From CAWJLE01 sp963843645 (GTDB lineage Bacteria > Chloroflexota > Anaerolineae > DAOTYC01): 64,000 nucleotides of DNA. The translations under genes and the position numbers were made by a program. Location of the stretch: NCBI GenBank assembly GCA_963843645.1, contig CAWJLE010000001.1:992001-1056000 (forward strand). The letters run 5' to 3'. Under the pieces are notes generated by a model, which saw only the letters and a program-made list of their open reading frames with translations, was not told the DNA's origin and did not search any database. Shown here piece by piece: positions 20,211 through 29,681 of the stretch (position 1 is the first letter of the stretch; every line of letters starts with the position of its first letter).

Positions 20211-23207
20211 TCAGAAACCCTCCAACTGCGTCAGATCGACGACTCCGTCGGTCAAACTCGAAATGTGCTGGAGAAGCGCCAGGCGATTCTGGCGGACCGC
20301 CGGATCCGGATCCATGACCAGCACCTTATCGAAGAAAGTATTGATGGCGTCCATCATCGGCAGGAAAGCGCCCAGCAGCTCGTCGACGGGGCTGTTGCGG
20401 CTGACCTGCCGTGCGCAGGCCTCGTAGGCCTGAAACAGACGCTGCTCGCTGGCATCTTCCAACGCCTCCGGCCGCAGCGCGAACCGCTCGCGCTGGTCGC
20501 GCACGATGCGCACGCACCTCCCATAGGTGTTCAGAATGGGCAGCCAATCCTGGCGCTCCACCCAGCGGGACAACGCTTCAACCGCCTGGTAGGCGAGGAA
20601 CGGATTGTCCCCCCGCTGCGCCAGAACCGCCTCGACCACGTCGTAGCGATAGCCCTTCTCGCGCAGCCACACGCGAAGCCGGGCCGTGACGAACGCCGCC
20701 ACGTCACCCGGAGCCCCTTCGGGCACCGAAACCGGCAGCGCGCCCCGCACCCATTCCAGAGCATCGAGGACGGATAGCGAGAGGCGATTCTCGATCAGGT
20801 TGGCCACGACGCCCAACGCAGCCCGGCGCAGGCCGTAGGGATCGGCCGCGGCGCTGGGCGACAGGCCCACGGCGAAAAGCCCCAACAAACTGTCCAGCCG
20901 GTCGGTCAGGCCGACCACGATGCCCGGCACGCTACGGGCCACAGTATCCCCGGCAAAGCGGGGCAAGTAGTGTTCAAAGATCGCATTGGCGACTTCAGGG
21001 GGCTCGCCCGACAACAGCGCGTATTCTCGCCCCATCGTCCCCTGGAGGGATGTGAGCTCGATGACCATCTGAGTCCCCAGGTCTGCCTTGCACAGATGCG
21101 CCGCGCGCCGGGCGACGTCGATTTGCTCCGGCGTTGCCTCCAGGAGCGCCGCGATCTTCGGAACCAGGCGCTCGATGCGGTTCGCCTTGTCCAGCACGGA
21201 CCCCAGCTTCTCCTGAAAGGTCAGCGTGGACAGGCGCGGCAGAAACTCTTCGAGAGGCTTGCGCCGATCCGCCTCGAAGAAGAAGGCCGCGTCGGTATAG
21301 CGAGCGCGCAGCACATCCTCGTTTCCGTGACGCACCAGGTCGAGGTGCTCGCCGTCGCCATTGCGGACGGCGATGAAGTACGGCAGCAACTTGTCGCTCG
21401 CGGGGTCCACGACCGGGAAGTAGCGCTGATGCTTGCGCATCACCGCAATCAGCACCTCGCGAGGCAGGTTCAGGAAACTCGCGTCGAAATTCCCACGCAG
21501 ACCGGTGGGCTGTTCCACCAGGTTCGTGACTTCGTTGAGCAGCGCGTCGTCCTCTGGAATGCAGCCGCCGACCTCAGCCGCCAACACGTCGATCTGTTCA
21601 GCGATGCGCGACCGGCGCTCCTCGTGATCGACGACGATGCCCTGCTCGCCCATCAGCTTCAGGTAGTCCTGCGCGCCGGTGACGACGACGTCCGGGTCAC
21701 CCGCCGGACGCAGGCCTCGCGTCACGCGACCGCTGGTCACGTCGGCGTAGGTGAACTCGATGACGTAGGTGCCGAACAAAGCGACGTACCAGCGCAACGG
21801 ACGCGGGAATGCCACCTGGCTCGCGTTCCACCGCATCACGTTCGTGAATTTCAGCCCGGCAACCCAGTCCGGCAGCCGCTCCCGAAGCACGTCGACACTG
21901 GGACGGCCTTCTTCGTGGGTCGTGGCCACCACGTAGCTGCGCCCTTCGAAATCCTTGACCTGCAGCGCGTCCAACGGCAGATTCAGACTGCGGGCAAAGC
22001 CCTGGGCCGCCTTGGTCGGCTGGCCATCCTTGTAGGCCACTGCCGCCGGCGGCCCCTTGACCAGCGTTTCCTTGTCGGGCTGGCGGGCCGCCAGGCCGCC
22101 GACGCAGACCGCCAGGCGCCGCGGAGTGCCCATCACGCGGATCTCGCCAGAGTCGAGACGGAGCTGGCTCAGCATCTGGGGCACGGCCTGCTGCAGCTGC
22201 TCTATGGCAGACCCCAGGTCGGCCACCGGCAGCTCTTCGACGCCGATCTCGAGCACAAAATCACTGCGCTCGGATGGCGCCTCGCCCTGTTCCTCCGCGG
22301 GCGCCGGGGCATTCGCGGCAGGGACCGGAGCCTTCAACAACGGGAATCCCATCTCCTCGCGTTGCTGTAAATACGCCTCGGCCACCCGGTGTGTCAAGTT
22401 CCGCATGCGGGCGAAATAATGCGCGCGCTCGGTCACTCCTATCGCTCCCCGGGCGTCCAGCACGTTGAAGGCGTGCGAGCATTTGAGAATGTAATCGTAG
22501 GCCGGAATCACGAGCCCGCCGTCCAGGCAGTGCCGCGCCTCGCGCTCGTAGTCGGAGAAGAGCTCGGCCAGCAGCGTCACGTCGGCGAAGTCGAGGTTGT
22601 ACTTGCTGTGCTCGATCTCCGCCTGCAGCAGAATCTCGCCGTAGGTTACAGACTCATTCCACTCGATGTCCGTGAAGCTGCGGACGCCCTGACGGGCCAT
22701 CAGGATGCGCTCCAGCCCATACGTGATCTCGACCGCGACCGGATCGAGCGTAATGCCGCCCGCCTGCTGGAAGTAGGTGAACTGGGTGATTTCCTGGCCG
22801 TCCAGCCAAACTTCCCAGCCCAATCCCCAGGCGCCCAGTGCAGGCGACTCCCAGTTGTCCTCGACGAAACGGATGTCGTGCTCCCGCCGGCTGATGCCCA
22901 ATACCTCCAGGCTCTGCAGGTACAGCTCCTGGGGATTGCCGGTATCGGGTTTCAGAATGACCTGAAACTGGTAGTGCTGCTGCATCCGATTGGGGTTCTG
23001 CCCATAACGGCTGTCATCAGGCCGCACGGAAGGCTCGACGTAGGCCACGCTCCAGGGCTCCGGCCCCAGTACGCGCAACGTCGTCGCCGGGTTCATCGTT
23101 CCAGCGCCGACTTCCACGTTGTAGGGTTGCCAGATCAGACAACCATGGTCGGACCAGAACCGGGTCAGCAGCAGAATCGCTTGCTGGAAAGTGAGACGTT
23201 CGCTCAT
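20211..23207 (-). CDS. glyQS: Glycyl-tRNA synthetase, fused alpha and beta subunits
   Basis: A 998-residue single chain joins the bacterial-type alpha subunit (residues 1 to about 290) to the beta subunit (about 315 onward). Alpha motifs: FWSDHGCLIWQPYNVEVGAG, MNPATTLRVLGPEPW and ITYGLERILMARQGV, the class II catalytic core. Beta region: FVLEIGVEELP, the HD-type LGTQMVIELTSLQGTMGREYA and the C-terminal anticodon-binding part. A short Ala/Pro linker joins them. In most bacteria these are two genes (glyQ, glyS); fusion is known in some lineages. It begins 1 nt after the recO stop and is therefore coupled to it. Confidence 0.95.
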   Translation of the reverse strand: MSERLTFQQAILLLTRFWSDHGCLIWQPYNVEVGAGTMNPATTLRVLGPEPWSVAYVEPSVRPDDSRYGQNPNRMQQHYQFQVILKPDTGNPQELYLQSLEVLGISRREHDIRFVEDNWESPALGAWGLGWEVWLDGQEITQFTYFQQAGGITLDPVAVEITYGLERILMARQGVRSFTDIEWNESVTYGEILLQAEIEHSKYNLDFADVTLLAELFSDYEREARHCLDGGLVIPAYDYILKCSHAFNVLDARGAIGVTERAHYFARMRNLTHRVAEAYLQQREEMGFPLLKAPVPAANAPAPAEEQGEAPSERSDFVLEIGVEELPVADLGSAIEQLQQAVPQMLSQLRLDSGEIRVMGTPRRLAVCVGGLAARQPDKETLVKGPPAAVAYKDGQPTKAAQGFARSLNLPLDALQVKDFEGRSYVVATTHEEGRPSVDVLRERLPDWVAGLKFTNVMRWNASQVAFPRPLRWYVALFGTYVIEFTYADVTSGRVTRGLRPAGDPDVVVTGAQDYLKLMGEQGIVVDHEERRSRIAEQIDVLAAEVGGCIPEDDALLNEVTNLVEQPTGLRGNFDASFLNLPREVLIAVMRKHQRYFPVVDPASDKLLPYFIAVRNGDGEHLDLVRHGNEDVLRARYTDAAFFFEADRRKPLEEFLPRLSTLTFQEKLGSVLDKANRIERLVPKIAALLEATPEQIDVARRAAHLCKADLGTQMVIELTSLQGTMGREYALLSGEPPEVANAIFEHYLPRFAGDTVARSVPGIVVGLTDRLDSLLGLFAVGLSPSAAADPYGLRRAALGVVANLIENRLSLSVLDALEWVRGALPVSVPEGAPGDVAAFVTARLRVWLREKGYRYDVVEAVLAQRGDNPFLAYQAVEALSRWVERQDWLPILNTYGRCVRIVRDQRERFALRPEALEDASEQRLFQAYEACARQVSRNSPVDELLGAFLPMMDAINTFFDKVLVMDPDPAVRQNRLALLQHISSLTDGVVDLTQLEGF

Positions 23208-23208
23208 A

Positions 23209-24018
23209 TCAGAGATTTCCCTCAGGAGGAATGGTCATCGGCTCGGTGCCGAGTTGCACGTCGCGCTGCCGCAACAGATGAATGAATTCAATCGACTTGA
23301 GATTGCGCTCCAGGTAACAAGTCACGTACCGCAGCATCGCGCTTTCGACGTCTCGCTGGACTTCGGCGCCCAGACGCAACCGATGGCAGCCTTCTGCCGG
23401 ATGCGTCTGCAGGAAACGCAGGACCTTCAGCGGATTCACCGCCAGCGGCCGCGCCTGCGGGTGAATCTCGCCGCACCGAGGGCACAGCACGCCTCCATCC
23501 GCCGGACTCCAATAGTTGAGCTCCGGCTGAATGGAGGCCCGGCAACCGACGCACTGGAAAAGCTGCGGGCGATAACCGACGGCGTCCAACAAGTGGACTT
23601 CGAAGAAGCGCACAGCCAGGTCCAGGCTCGGCTCGGAATCCAGCCAGGTCAGGACCCTGACAAGCAATTCGAAGAGGGGATGATTCTCTATCCCCTCTTC
23701 TGAGAAGCGATCCAGCAGCTCAGCCACGTAATATGCTCGGCTGGTCCTGACCAGGTCCATTCGCAGTGATGGAAAGGCAGCAACCGTTTCAGCCTGCGTG
23801 ACGATGTCCAAAGAGCGGCCTTTGGCCAGAAGCAGTTGAGTGTGGGTGAAAAGCTCGAGATGCCCCGCCTTCCGACTGATCAGCTTGCGCACACCCTTGG
23901 CTATGGCCCGCTGCTTACCCAGATGGGGCGTGTACAGCGTCAATAAGCGATCCGCTTCGCCAAAATCGGTCCGCTTAAGCACCACGGCCTCCGTGCAATA
24001 GAGGCGTTCTCTGCTCAT
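23209..24018 (-). CDS. recO: DNA repair protein RecO
   Basis: A 269-residue protein with the RecO OB-fold N-terminus (EAVVLKRTDFGEADRLLTLYTP, residues about 10-31; GVRK) and the helical C-domain with a four-cysteine zinc site (CVGC near 157-160 and CPRCGE near 179-184). RecO works with RecR and RecF to load RecA on gapped DNA. The start at 24018 has an AAGGAG site. It forms a tight pair with glyQS downstream. Confidence 0.93.
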   Translation of the reverse strand: MSRERLYCTEAVVLKRTDFGEADRLLTLYTPHLGKQRAIAKGVRKLISRKAGHLELFTHTQLLLAKGRSLDIVTQAETVAAFPSLRMDLVRTSRAYYVAELLDRFSEEGIENHPLFELLVRVLTWLDSEPSLDLAVRFFEVHLLDAVGYRPQLFQCVGCRASIQPELNYWSPADGGVLCPRCGEIHPQARPLAVNPLKVLRFLQTHPAEGCHRLRLGAEVQRDVESAMLRYVTCYLERNLKSIEFIHLLRQRDVQLGTEPMTIPPEGNL

Positions 24019-24073
24019 GCCTCTATTCTCCTTCGAGGCCTAGCCCTCGCCACAACCAGCGCAATCGCGTCAC

Positions 24074-24102
24074 ATTATACCATCGTGGCTTTTTTGGCGC
24101 AA
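24074..24102 (-). promoter_or_regulatory. Promoter for recO-glyQS
   Basis: The minus strand has TTGCGC (24102-24097), 17 bp, then TATAAT (24079-24074) preceded by TGG (extended -10). It is divergent from the def promoter about 70 bp away. Confidence 0.75.
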
Positions 24103-24169
24103 GCTTTCGCCAAACGTTTCCCGCAGAGCGAACCCGGACCCGCAGAGGTAGTCTCTAAGTGCATTTTTC

Positions 24170-24198
24170 TTGACAACCAGGCGGAAAACGCCTATAAT
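24170..24198 (+). promoter_or_regulatory. Promoter for def-rimO
   Basis: TTGACA (24170-24175), exactly 17 bp, TATAAT (24193-24198): a full consensus. It lies 53 bp before the def start. Confidence 0.9.
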
Positions 24199-24250
24199 CT
24201 CTCAGCTTAGAACGCTGCCCGTCGAGGCGAGGCGGCGGTGTGGAGGAACC

Positions 24251-24829
24251 ATGGCTCAACGGCAGATCATTTATGCGGACAACCCGCATTTGAGAGAAAA
24301 GTCAAAGAAAGTTCGAACGTTCGGTCCCGGCCTGCAGACGCTGATTGAGGACATGGTGGAGACGATGCACGAGGCGAATGGCCAGGGGCTTGCCGCCCCA
24401 CAGGTCGACGTGCTCGAGCGCGTGATCGTGATCGAGTTGCCGAAGGACGAGGAAGACGCCCAAAGCGGCAAGCTTTTCGCATTAGTCAACCCCGAGATTG
24501 TTCGCGCCGAAGGGAAAGAAGAGGGCGAAGAAGGCTGCCTGTCCATTCCCGGCTGGTGGGGTGAGGTCAACCGAGCCACCTTCGTCACGGTCAAGGCACA
24601 GGACATGAAGGGCAAGTGGATCCGCATCAAGGCATACGATCTCCTGGCCCGGGTGCTGCAGCACGAAATCGACCACCTGGACGGCGTCTTGTTCATCGAT
24701 CGTATCGAAGACCCGGACAAGCTCCATCGTGTCCAGCCAAAGTCTGAAGAAGAAGGCGAAGTCTCCGAAGCCGAATCGGCTGAGATGAGCGAGGCCGTCA
24801 TGAACGAGCCGGCCGCGGGACGTCGCTAA
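24251..24829 (+). CDS. def: Peptide deformylase
   Basis: A 192-residue metalloenzyme that removes the formyl group from nascent N-terminal methionine. All three motifs are present: GQGLAAPQ (residues 44-51), EGCLS (94-98) and QHEIDHLDG (137-145), giving the Cys-His-His metal site and catalytic Glu. The ATG at 24251 sits behind GGAGG and agrees with the family start; the frame is open further upstream into the promoter. The acidic C-terminal tail from about residue 162 is longer than usual. It is followed after 17 bp by rimO. Confidence 0.95.
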   Translation: MAQRQIIYADNPHLREKSKKVRTFGPGLQTLIEDMVETMHEANGQGLAAPQVDVLERVIVIELPKDEEDAQSGKLFALVNPEIVRAEGKEEGEEGCLSIPGWWGEVNRATFVTVKAQDMKGKWIRIKAYDLLARVLQHEIDHLDGVLFIDRIEDPDKLHRVQPKSEEEGEVSEAESAEMSEAVMNEPAAGRR

Positions 24830-24846
24830 GATTCCGCGGAGTTCAC

Positions 24847-26185
24847 ATGCGCTTTTACGTGGTGTCCCTGGGATGCCCTAAGAATGAAGTAGATGCTGAT
24901 AATATGGCCCAGCTTCTCTCCGAAGCTGGGCATTCTTTCGTCTCGGCCGCCGATGAAGCGGACGTCCTGATCGTCAATACCTGCGGCTTCATCGACAAGG
25001 CGCGTGAGGAATCGCTGACGACTCTGACGGAGCTTTCCGGCACCAAGCGGCCCGATCAGAAGCTGGTCGCCGCCGGCTGCTTCTCGCAGCTCTACCGCGA
25101 GCGGCTGCTGGAGATGGTTCCGGGCCTGGACGGCCTGCTAGGGACTCGCCGTTGGATGGAGATCGGCCGTTTGGCCGAGACACTCCAGGGCCAGCCGGCC
25201 GGCGCGGCGTCGGTCCTGCTGGACGACCCATCTCCGGAAGCCGTCGTTCGCATCAAGGATCGCATCCTGCGGAGCCGGCCCACTGCCACCGCATACCTGC
25301 GCATTGCCGACGGTTGTAACGCCGGGTGCGCCTTCTGCACTATCCCAAACATCAAAGGGCGGCTCGTCAGCCGGCCGCCAGCTGACGTCGCGGCCGAAGC
25401 GGGCTACCTGGTCGCGCAAGGCGCCAAAGAGCTGGTCGTGGTCGCGCAGGACACCACTGCGTACGGCCAGGACCGCGGCGAAAAGGATGCATTGCCCGAC
25501 CTGCTGGAAGCCATCCTGAAAGCGGCGCCCGGCCTCTCGTGGCTGCGCCTCATGTACGCGTACCCTCAGCACGTTTCGCCTCGCCTGATCGCCTTGATGG
25601 CGGAGAATCCGAAAGATCTGCCGGTACATAGACCTCCCGTTGCAGCACGCCCACCCCGAGACGCTGCGCAGGATGCGCCGGCCGCACGGCGTCGAGGAGA
25701 CCCGCGAGCTGTTGGCGCGGCTGCGCCAGGCTATGCCGGACGTCGCCCTGCGGACCACGTTCATCGTCGGCTACCCCGGCGAGACCGAGGCGGAGTTCGA
25801 GGCACTGCTGGCTTTCGTGAAAGCCACCGGATTCGACAGGGTGGGAGTCTTCACGTACTCACCGGAGGCCGGCACACCGGCGGCGACCCTTCCCAATCCG
25901 GTGCCGGACGAGGTCAAGCAAGAGCGCTACGATCGCCTGATGATCTTGCAGCAAGAGGTCTCTCTGAAACGCAACGAGGGGCTGGTCGGCCGAACGCTGA
26001 AGGTTCTCGTGGAAGGTACCGGGGAAGGGCTCAGCCTGGGCAGGTCCTATCGGGATGCGCCGGAGATCGATGGGCTCGTGATGTTCGAGGGCGAAGCCCC
26101 GATCGGCGAGTTCGTTTCCGTACGCATCACGGAAGCCGGAGAGTACGACCTGGGCGGCAAATGGCTGCACGGCCGGCGCCGTTAG
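24847..26185 (+). CDS. rimO: Ribosomal protein S12 methylthiotransferase RimO (frameshifted)
   Basis: About 445 residues after removing one base. RimO adds a methylthio group to an Asp of ribosomal protein S12 using two Fe-S clusters. Visible features: MRFYVVSLGCPKNEVDADNM with N-terminal cluster cysteines (GC, NTCGF, AAGCF), the radical-SAM motif DGCNAGCAFCTIP (residues about 157-169), LPLQHAHP, FIVGYPGETEAEF and a C-terminal TRAM domain with VLVEG. An extra G at 25623-25624 interrupts DLP-YIDLPLQH. The span is 3n+1 and both sides are well conserved. Downstream of def. Confidence 0.9.
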
Positions 26186-26217
26186 GCCGGCTCTCAGTCA
26201 TACGTTTTGCAAGACGA

Positions 26218-26282
26218 AAAACGCGCGAAAGTCGATCGTTCGCCCGGCCAAGGCCGGACCAGTGATCGATTTTCGCGCGTTT
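26218..26282. terminator. Bidirectional terminator between rimO and the DUF4350-like gene
   Basis: A large inverted repeat (arms about 26218-26236 and 26264-26282) encloses a second CCGGCC/GGCCGG hairpin, with A-rich and T-rich edges. It sits between converging genes and can serve both strands. Confidence 0.75.
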
Positions 26283-26307
26283 CCAGGTCTGCGCGACCGC
26301 GCCCGCC

Positions 26308-27954
26308 TTAAGGCGTCGACGTGCCCGCCGGAGCCGGCGGCTCGAAGGTCACAGGCGGCTCGACCGGTTGGATCAGGTCGCTGGTGGACGTCATCGGCAC
26401 TTCGCTCTGAGGCGGCGGGACGTAGAAGTCGCTGGACTGCGTCGACAACGTCGGCATGGCGGGACACAGGGCGGCGCTGCTGCTCGCCAGGCACTGTGTG
26501 AGATCTCCGCGTGACAGCAGGGCCAGCGTCTGCGCCAGGCCCTCTCGCGTGGCCCCCAGAACGATCATCACAGGGTGGCCATTCTGATTGGCCAGGCTCA
26601 GCAGCGTCACGCTCTCCGTTGGAAACTCACCGAGATCCGTGACAGAGACCAGCCCCTTGACCGGCGTCTCGGCCGGCGCTTGCGGAGTCGAGGTGGCGCT
26701 GGCCGTGGTTGAGGTCGCGGCCGGGGTGGAGGACACGTTCGCCACCGGAGTCGACGTAGGCGTGGCCGTGGCGGACACCGTCGGCGACGGCGTCGCTGTC
26801 GCAGTCGCCACGTCCTTCGGCGACAACGTGATCGAAATCTGGCGGGCGGCGAGGTCGTCCCGAACGAACTCGGTGCCGTCGAAGAGGCCAATGAACAGGG
26901 CGTCAGCCTCCACTGAGTCAGCCTTGCGCGGTACGAGCTTCTTGCCGGCGGCGTCGAACGCCCGCTGCAGCAAGCCGGCCTGACTCAGCACGTCACCCCC
27001 AATCGCCTCCTTGCCGGCATACATCAGCTCTACCTCATTTCCGAAGAAATACGGGAAGTCCGTCAGCTCGTAGATCCGGTGGGCTCCTACCAGAAAATCA
27101 GCGATGTTAGAAACGAGGCGATCGTTGTCAGACACAGAGCTGTAGGGCGAGGTCAGGAACGTAAAGTCGCCCAGGCCCAGGACCTGGTCCTTCGCCGCCA
27201 GCGCGGCGACCACGAGCCCCCCCTGCTTCTCAGACAGCGAGGACCTCGTGTCTTTGTCGGCGATCACCACCGGCCGTCCGTTGGAAGAGATGGAATGCGC
27301 CGCGAAGAACGTCACTTGCTTCAGGCCCTGGGTCAATGCGCCGTCGCCGAAGCGATTCAGGACGACGTCCCGATAACTGCCCGCGTTGCTCGTCATGTTG
27401 TAGACGTAGTCATCTTCGAACACCATGCCAAACGGCGCGGACAAGACGTTCATGTCGGTTACGTCGCTCTTGCGCTCTTTCGGGAAGCCCATCGGATCGT
27501 AGGTCACGTCGTAGCGGGTGGGGTCGGTCGCCAGCAGCAATCGCCCGCCGGTATCGACGAAGTGTTTGATCTGGCGAGTCTCCTCCGCGCTGAACGGCAT
27601 TCGCGGCGAAACCACCACGTAGGCCTGGGCGCTGCGCAGCTTGTTCTGCAACGGCTCGCCCGGCGTGACCAACTCCGGTCGGCTGCCGCGCGCGGCGATT
27701 CTCTCCCACAAACCGTTGAGCTCAGCTTCTTTCAAATTGTTGTCGTGCGAAAAATCAAAAAGGATGACCGAGTTGGCCTTCTGGAACGAGTCGACGAACT
27801 GAACCAGCTCCGGAGTCGGCACGTCGATTCCGGCCAAGTCGGGACGGACGACTTTGGCGGGCGTGTAGACGCCTCTATTGAAGTAAACGTAGCGCCCGGC
27901 GACAGGCAGCGCGAGCAAAACGAGGAATACTACAACGTTGCGCAGCGCTCTCAC
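26308..27954 (-). CDS. Membrane-anchored DUF4350/GldG-like protein
   Basis: A 548-residue protein. One N-terminal membrane span (about residues 5-22) precedes a GATase1-like or DUF4350-like domain (about 60-300) with ILFDFSHDNNL, YVVVSPRMPFS and IKHFVDTGGRLLLATDP motifs. These occur in ABC-transport accessory (GldG-like) and related proteins that bind ligands without catalysis. A Thr/Ser/Pro-rich linker (about 385-430) and a Pro-rich C-terminus follow. The GTG start overlaps the stop of the SppA-like gene by 4 nt (GTGA), so the two are coupled. The domain assignment is by pattern and could be a different Rossmann-type sensor. Confidence 0.6.
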   Translation of the reverse strand: MRALRNVVVFLVLLALPVAGRYVYFNRGVYTPAKVVRPDLAGIDVPTPELVQFVDSFQKANSVILFDFSHDNNLKEAELNGLWERIAARGSRPELVTPGEPLQNKLRSAQAYVVVSPRMPFSAEETRQIKHFVDTGGRLLLATDPTRYDVTYDPMGFPKERKSDVTDMNVLSAPFGMVFEDDYVYNMTSNAGSYRDVVLNRFGDGALTQGLKQVTFFAAHSISSNGRPVVIADKDTRSSLSEKQGGLVVAALAAKDQVLGLGDFTFLTSPYSSVSDNDRLVSNIADFLVGAHRIYELTDFPYFFGNEVELMYAGKEAIGGDVLSQAGLLQRAFDAAGKKLVPRKADSVEADALFIGLFDGTEFVRDDLAARQISITLSPKDVATATATPSPTVSATATPTSTPVANVSSTPAATSTTASATSTPQAPAETPVKGLVSVTDLGEFPTESVTLLSLANQNGHPVMIVLGATREGLAQTLALLSRGDLTQCLASSSAALCPAMPTLSTQSSDFYVPPPQSEVPMTSTSDLIQPVEPPVTFEPPAPAGTSTP

Positions 27955-28829
27955 TGGATCACCTCCGCCCCGTCGACGTACAGATAATACAGGCCGCTCG
28001 GATGCTCCGCCCGAGCTGATTTCGCGCTTCCGTTCTGCTGGAGCTGGCCCATTAGAATCGGTGGAGTCGGCGGCGCCAACTCGGGGAGTTTGTCCAGTTC
28101 GACCACACCGTAGTGGTCGATCCGGGCCAGTTGCGCCGCGCGTTCAGTGGCGTCTGAGAGAGTACCGATGTGGTCGATCAATCCAATCGACAGCGCGTTC
28201 ACACCAACGTACAGCTCACCGCGGGAGAGCGTGTCGTCCCCGCACTTCAGACGGTCGCCGCGTTGAGAGCGCACCGACCGGAGGAAACCCTGCTTGAGAA
28301 TCTCCATTTCACGCGCGTACCCACTCCGTGAGCTCCCGAAAAGCTTGAAAGGACCGGTGGCGACCATATCTTCGTCGACGAAGCTGGGCGTGGGCATCAC
28401 CGAAACCACGCCGATGTTGCCAACGGACGAGGATGGCTTGGCGTAGATCTCCTGACCGGCGGCCGCCGCGAAATAGCCGCCGCTCGCTGCCATCGTGTCG
28501 ATCGAAACGATGAGGGGCTTCGTCTCTTTGAGAGTCAGGAGACTGAAGTACAAGTTCTCGCTTGCCGTGACGCCGCCTCCCGGGCTGTTGATGTTCAGCA
28601 CGACCGCCCGGATGGACGGATCGGCCCGCGCGTAGTCGATCTGGGTCAGCACGTAGTCCGCCGAGTAGTCGGCGATCTCACCGTCGAGCCGGATGATGCC
28701 GACTCGCGGCACAGGCACAACCAGGGTCGACAGCAGCGAACCCAGCACCAGCGGAATAATCAAGAAGACGACGAAATAGCCTGACACGCTGGAGCGCTGC
28801 GCAGGCAACGTGGAACTCTCTTCGGTCAT
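27951..28829 (-). CDS. sppA: Signal peptide peptidase SppA-like protease (S49)
   Basis: A 292-residue protein with one N-terminal membrane anchor (residues about 18-38) and a single S49 domain. INSPGGGVTASENLY carries the family turn, MAASGGYFAAAA contains the nucleophile Ser (about 118), and a Lys in GPFKLFGS (about 160) fits the Ser-Lys dyad. It resembles the short archaeal/Bacillus SppA class, not the double-domain E. coli form. It should cleave remnant signal peptides or membrane peptides in the extracytoplasmic leaflet. It is the promoter-proximal gene of the pair with the DUF4350-like protein. Confidence 0.85.
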   Translation of the reverse strand: MTEESSTLPAQRSSVSGYFVVFLIIPLVLGSLLSTLVVPVPRVGIIRLDGEIADYSADYVLTQIDYARADPSIRAVVLNINSPGGGVTASENLYFSLLTLKETKPLIVSIDTMAASGGYFAAAAGQEIYAKPSSSVGNIGVVSVMPTPSFVDEDMVATGPFKLFGSSRSGYAREMEILKQGFLRSVRSQRGDRLKCGDDTLSRGELYVGVNALSIGLIDHIGTLSDATERAAQLARIDHYGVVELDKLPELAPPTPPILMGQLQQNGSAKSARAEHPSGLYYLYVDGAEVIQ

Positions 28830-28942
28830 TGACCTCTCCTGTATTCGTATCTAGAACTGGAGTGGCGATGAATGGGCGTCTTTCAACTCGTGAACGCGAA
28901 ATGGGACAGAGAATGGGATTCCGACGTCACAGTGGATGAGTA

Positions 28943-28972
28943 ACTATATCAGCGACTTAACGATTTTGTCAA
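28943..28972 (-). promoter_or_regulatory. Promoter for sppA-like pair
   Basis: The minus strand has TTGACA (28972-28967), an 18-bp spacer and TATAGT (28948-28943). The leader is about 105 nt. The remainder of the 28830-29180 gap holds only this and the divergent promoter. Confidence 0.7.
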
Positions 28973-29001
28973 ACGAACCAGAAATGAATCGTGAAAGCGT
29001 G

Positions 29002-29030
29002 TTGTATCCGCCGCGATCTGGTGTTATACT
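29002..29030 (+). promoter_or_regulatory. Promoter for DUF6391-holA
   Basis: TTGTAT (29002-29007), 17 bp, TATACT (29025-29030). The leader to 29181 is about 145 nt. Confidence 0.7.
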
Positions 29031-29180
29031 CCCAACTGAGTTCGAGGCGGAAGGTTTCAGACGCCTGCGGGACAGTAATACGCCGGCATTCGGGAAGATT
29101 CCGGTGGCCGGCGACAGCCGAAAAGTAGCGGCCATCGTGATGAAGCCCCGCGGGATCTGCCCCGCTCAAGGAGAATACGA

Positions 29181-29681
29181 ATGAGCATCCTCGACAACCC
29201 GATGGTCATGCAAGTGAGGCGCAACCACGCGCTCGAGCACGCCACCATTCACGTCCTGTCCCAGCGCCAAACCCTCTTGCAGCTGGCGGGCCGGAGCTCG
29301 CTCAGCGGCTTCTACATCTATGGACAGGTCGACACCGAACAGCTCGCCGCAGCGGCAGGCGAAGCGCTGTTCCGGCTGCAGAGTGGCGAGGTCGATCTGG
29401 CCGTTCACCCGCGCTGCGGCACCAACATCGTCACCGCCGGCGTCCTGGCCGGACTATCCGCTTTCACCGTAATGGGTGGGCGGTCGCGCTCCAGGCTGGA
29501 CAGGCTCCCCACCGTCATCATGGCCGCCACGACCGCCATCATACTGGCCCAGCCGCTGGGCGCCATGCTGCAGAGCAAGGTCACCACGTCTCCGGATGTT
29601 CAGAACATGCGAATTCTGGGCGTCAACCGGCACGAAAAAGGCGGCCTGATCGTCCACCACGTCGAGACTGCCCAGGAGTGA
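29181..29681 (+). CDS. DUF6391-like small membrane protein
   Basis: A 166-residue protein beginning with the conserved block RRNHALEHATIHVL (residues about 13-26), typical of DUF6391 proteins. A second conserved-looking block, HPRCGTN (about 76-82), precedes two hydrophobic segments (about 84-98 and 110-128) that are probably membrane associated. The histidine-rich HALEHATIH motif could bind a metal or form an active site, but no function is established. The start has an AAGGAGAA site. Its stop overlaps the holA GTG start (GTGA). Confidence 0.6.
   Translation: MSILDNPMVMQVRRNHALEHATIHVLSQRQTLLQLAGRSSLSGFYIYGQVDTEQLAAAAGEALFRLQSGEVDLAVHPRCGTNIVTAGVLAGLSAFTVMGGRSRSRLDRLPTVIMAATTAIILAQPLGAMLQSKVTTSPDVQNMRILGVNRHEKGGLIVHHVETAQE

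Noticed and set aside
20970..22370. 466-codon plus-strand open frame
   Set aside because: Antisense shadow of glyQS in GC-rich DNA; no domain and no promoter.
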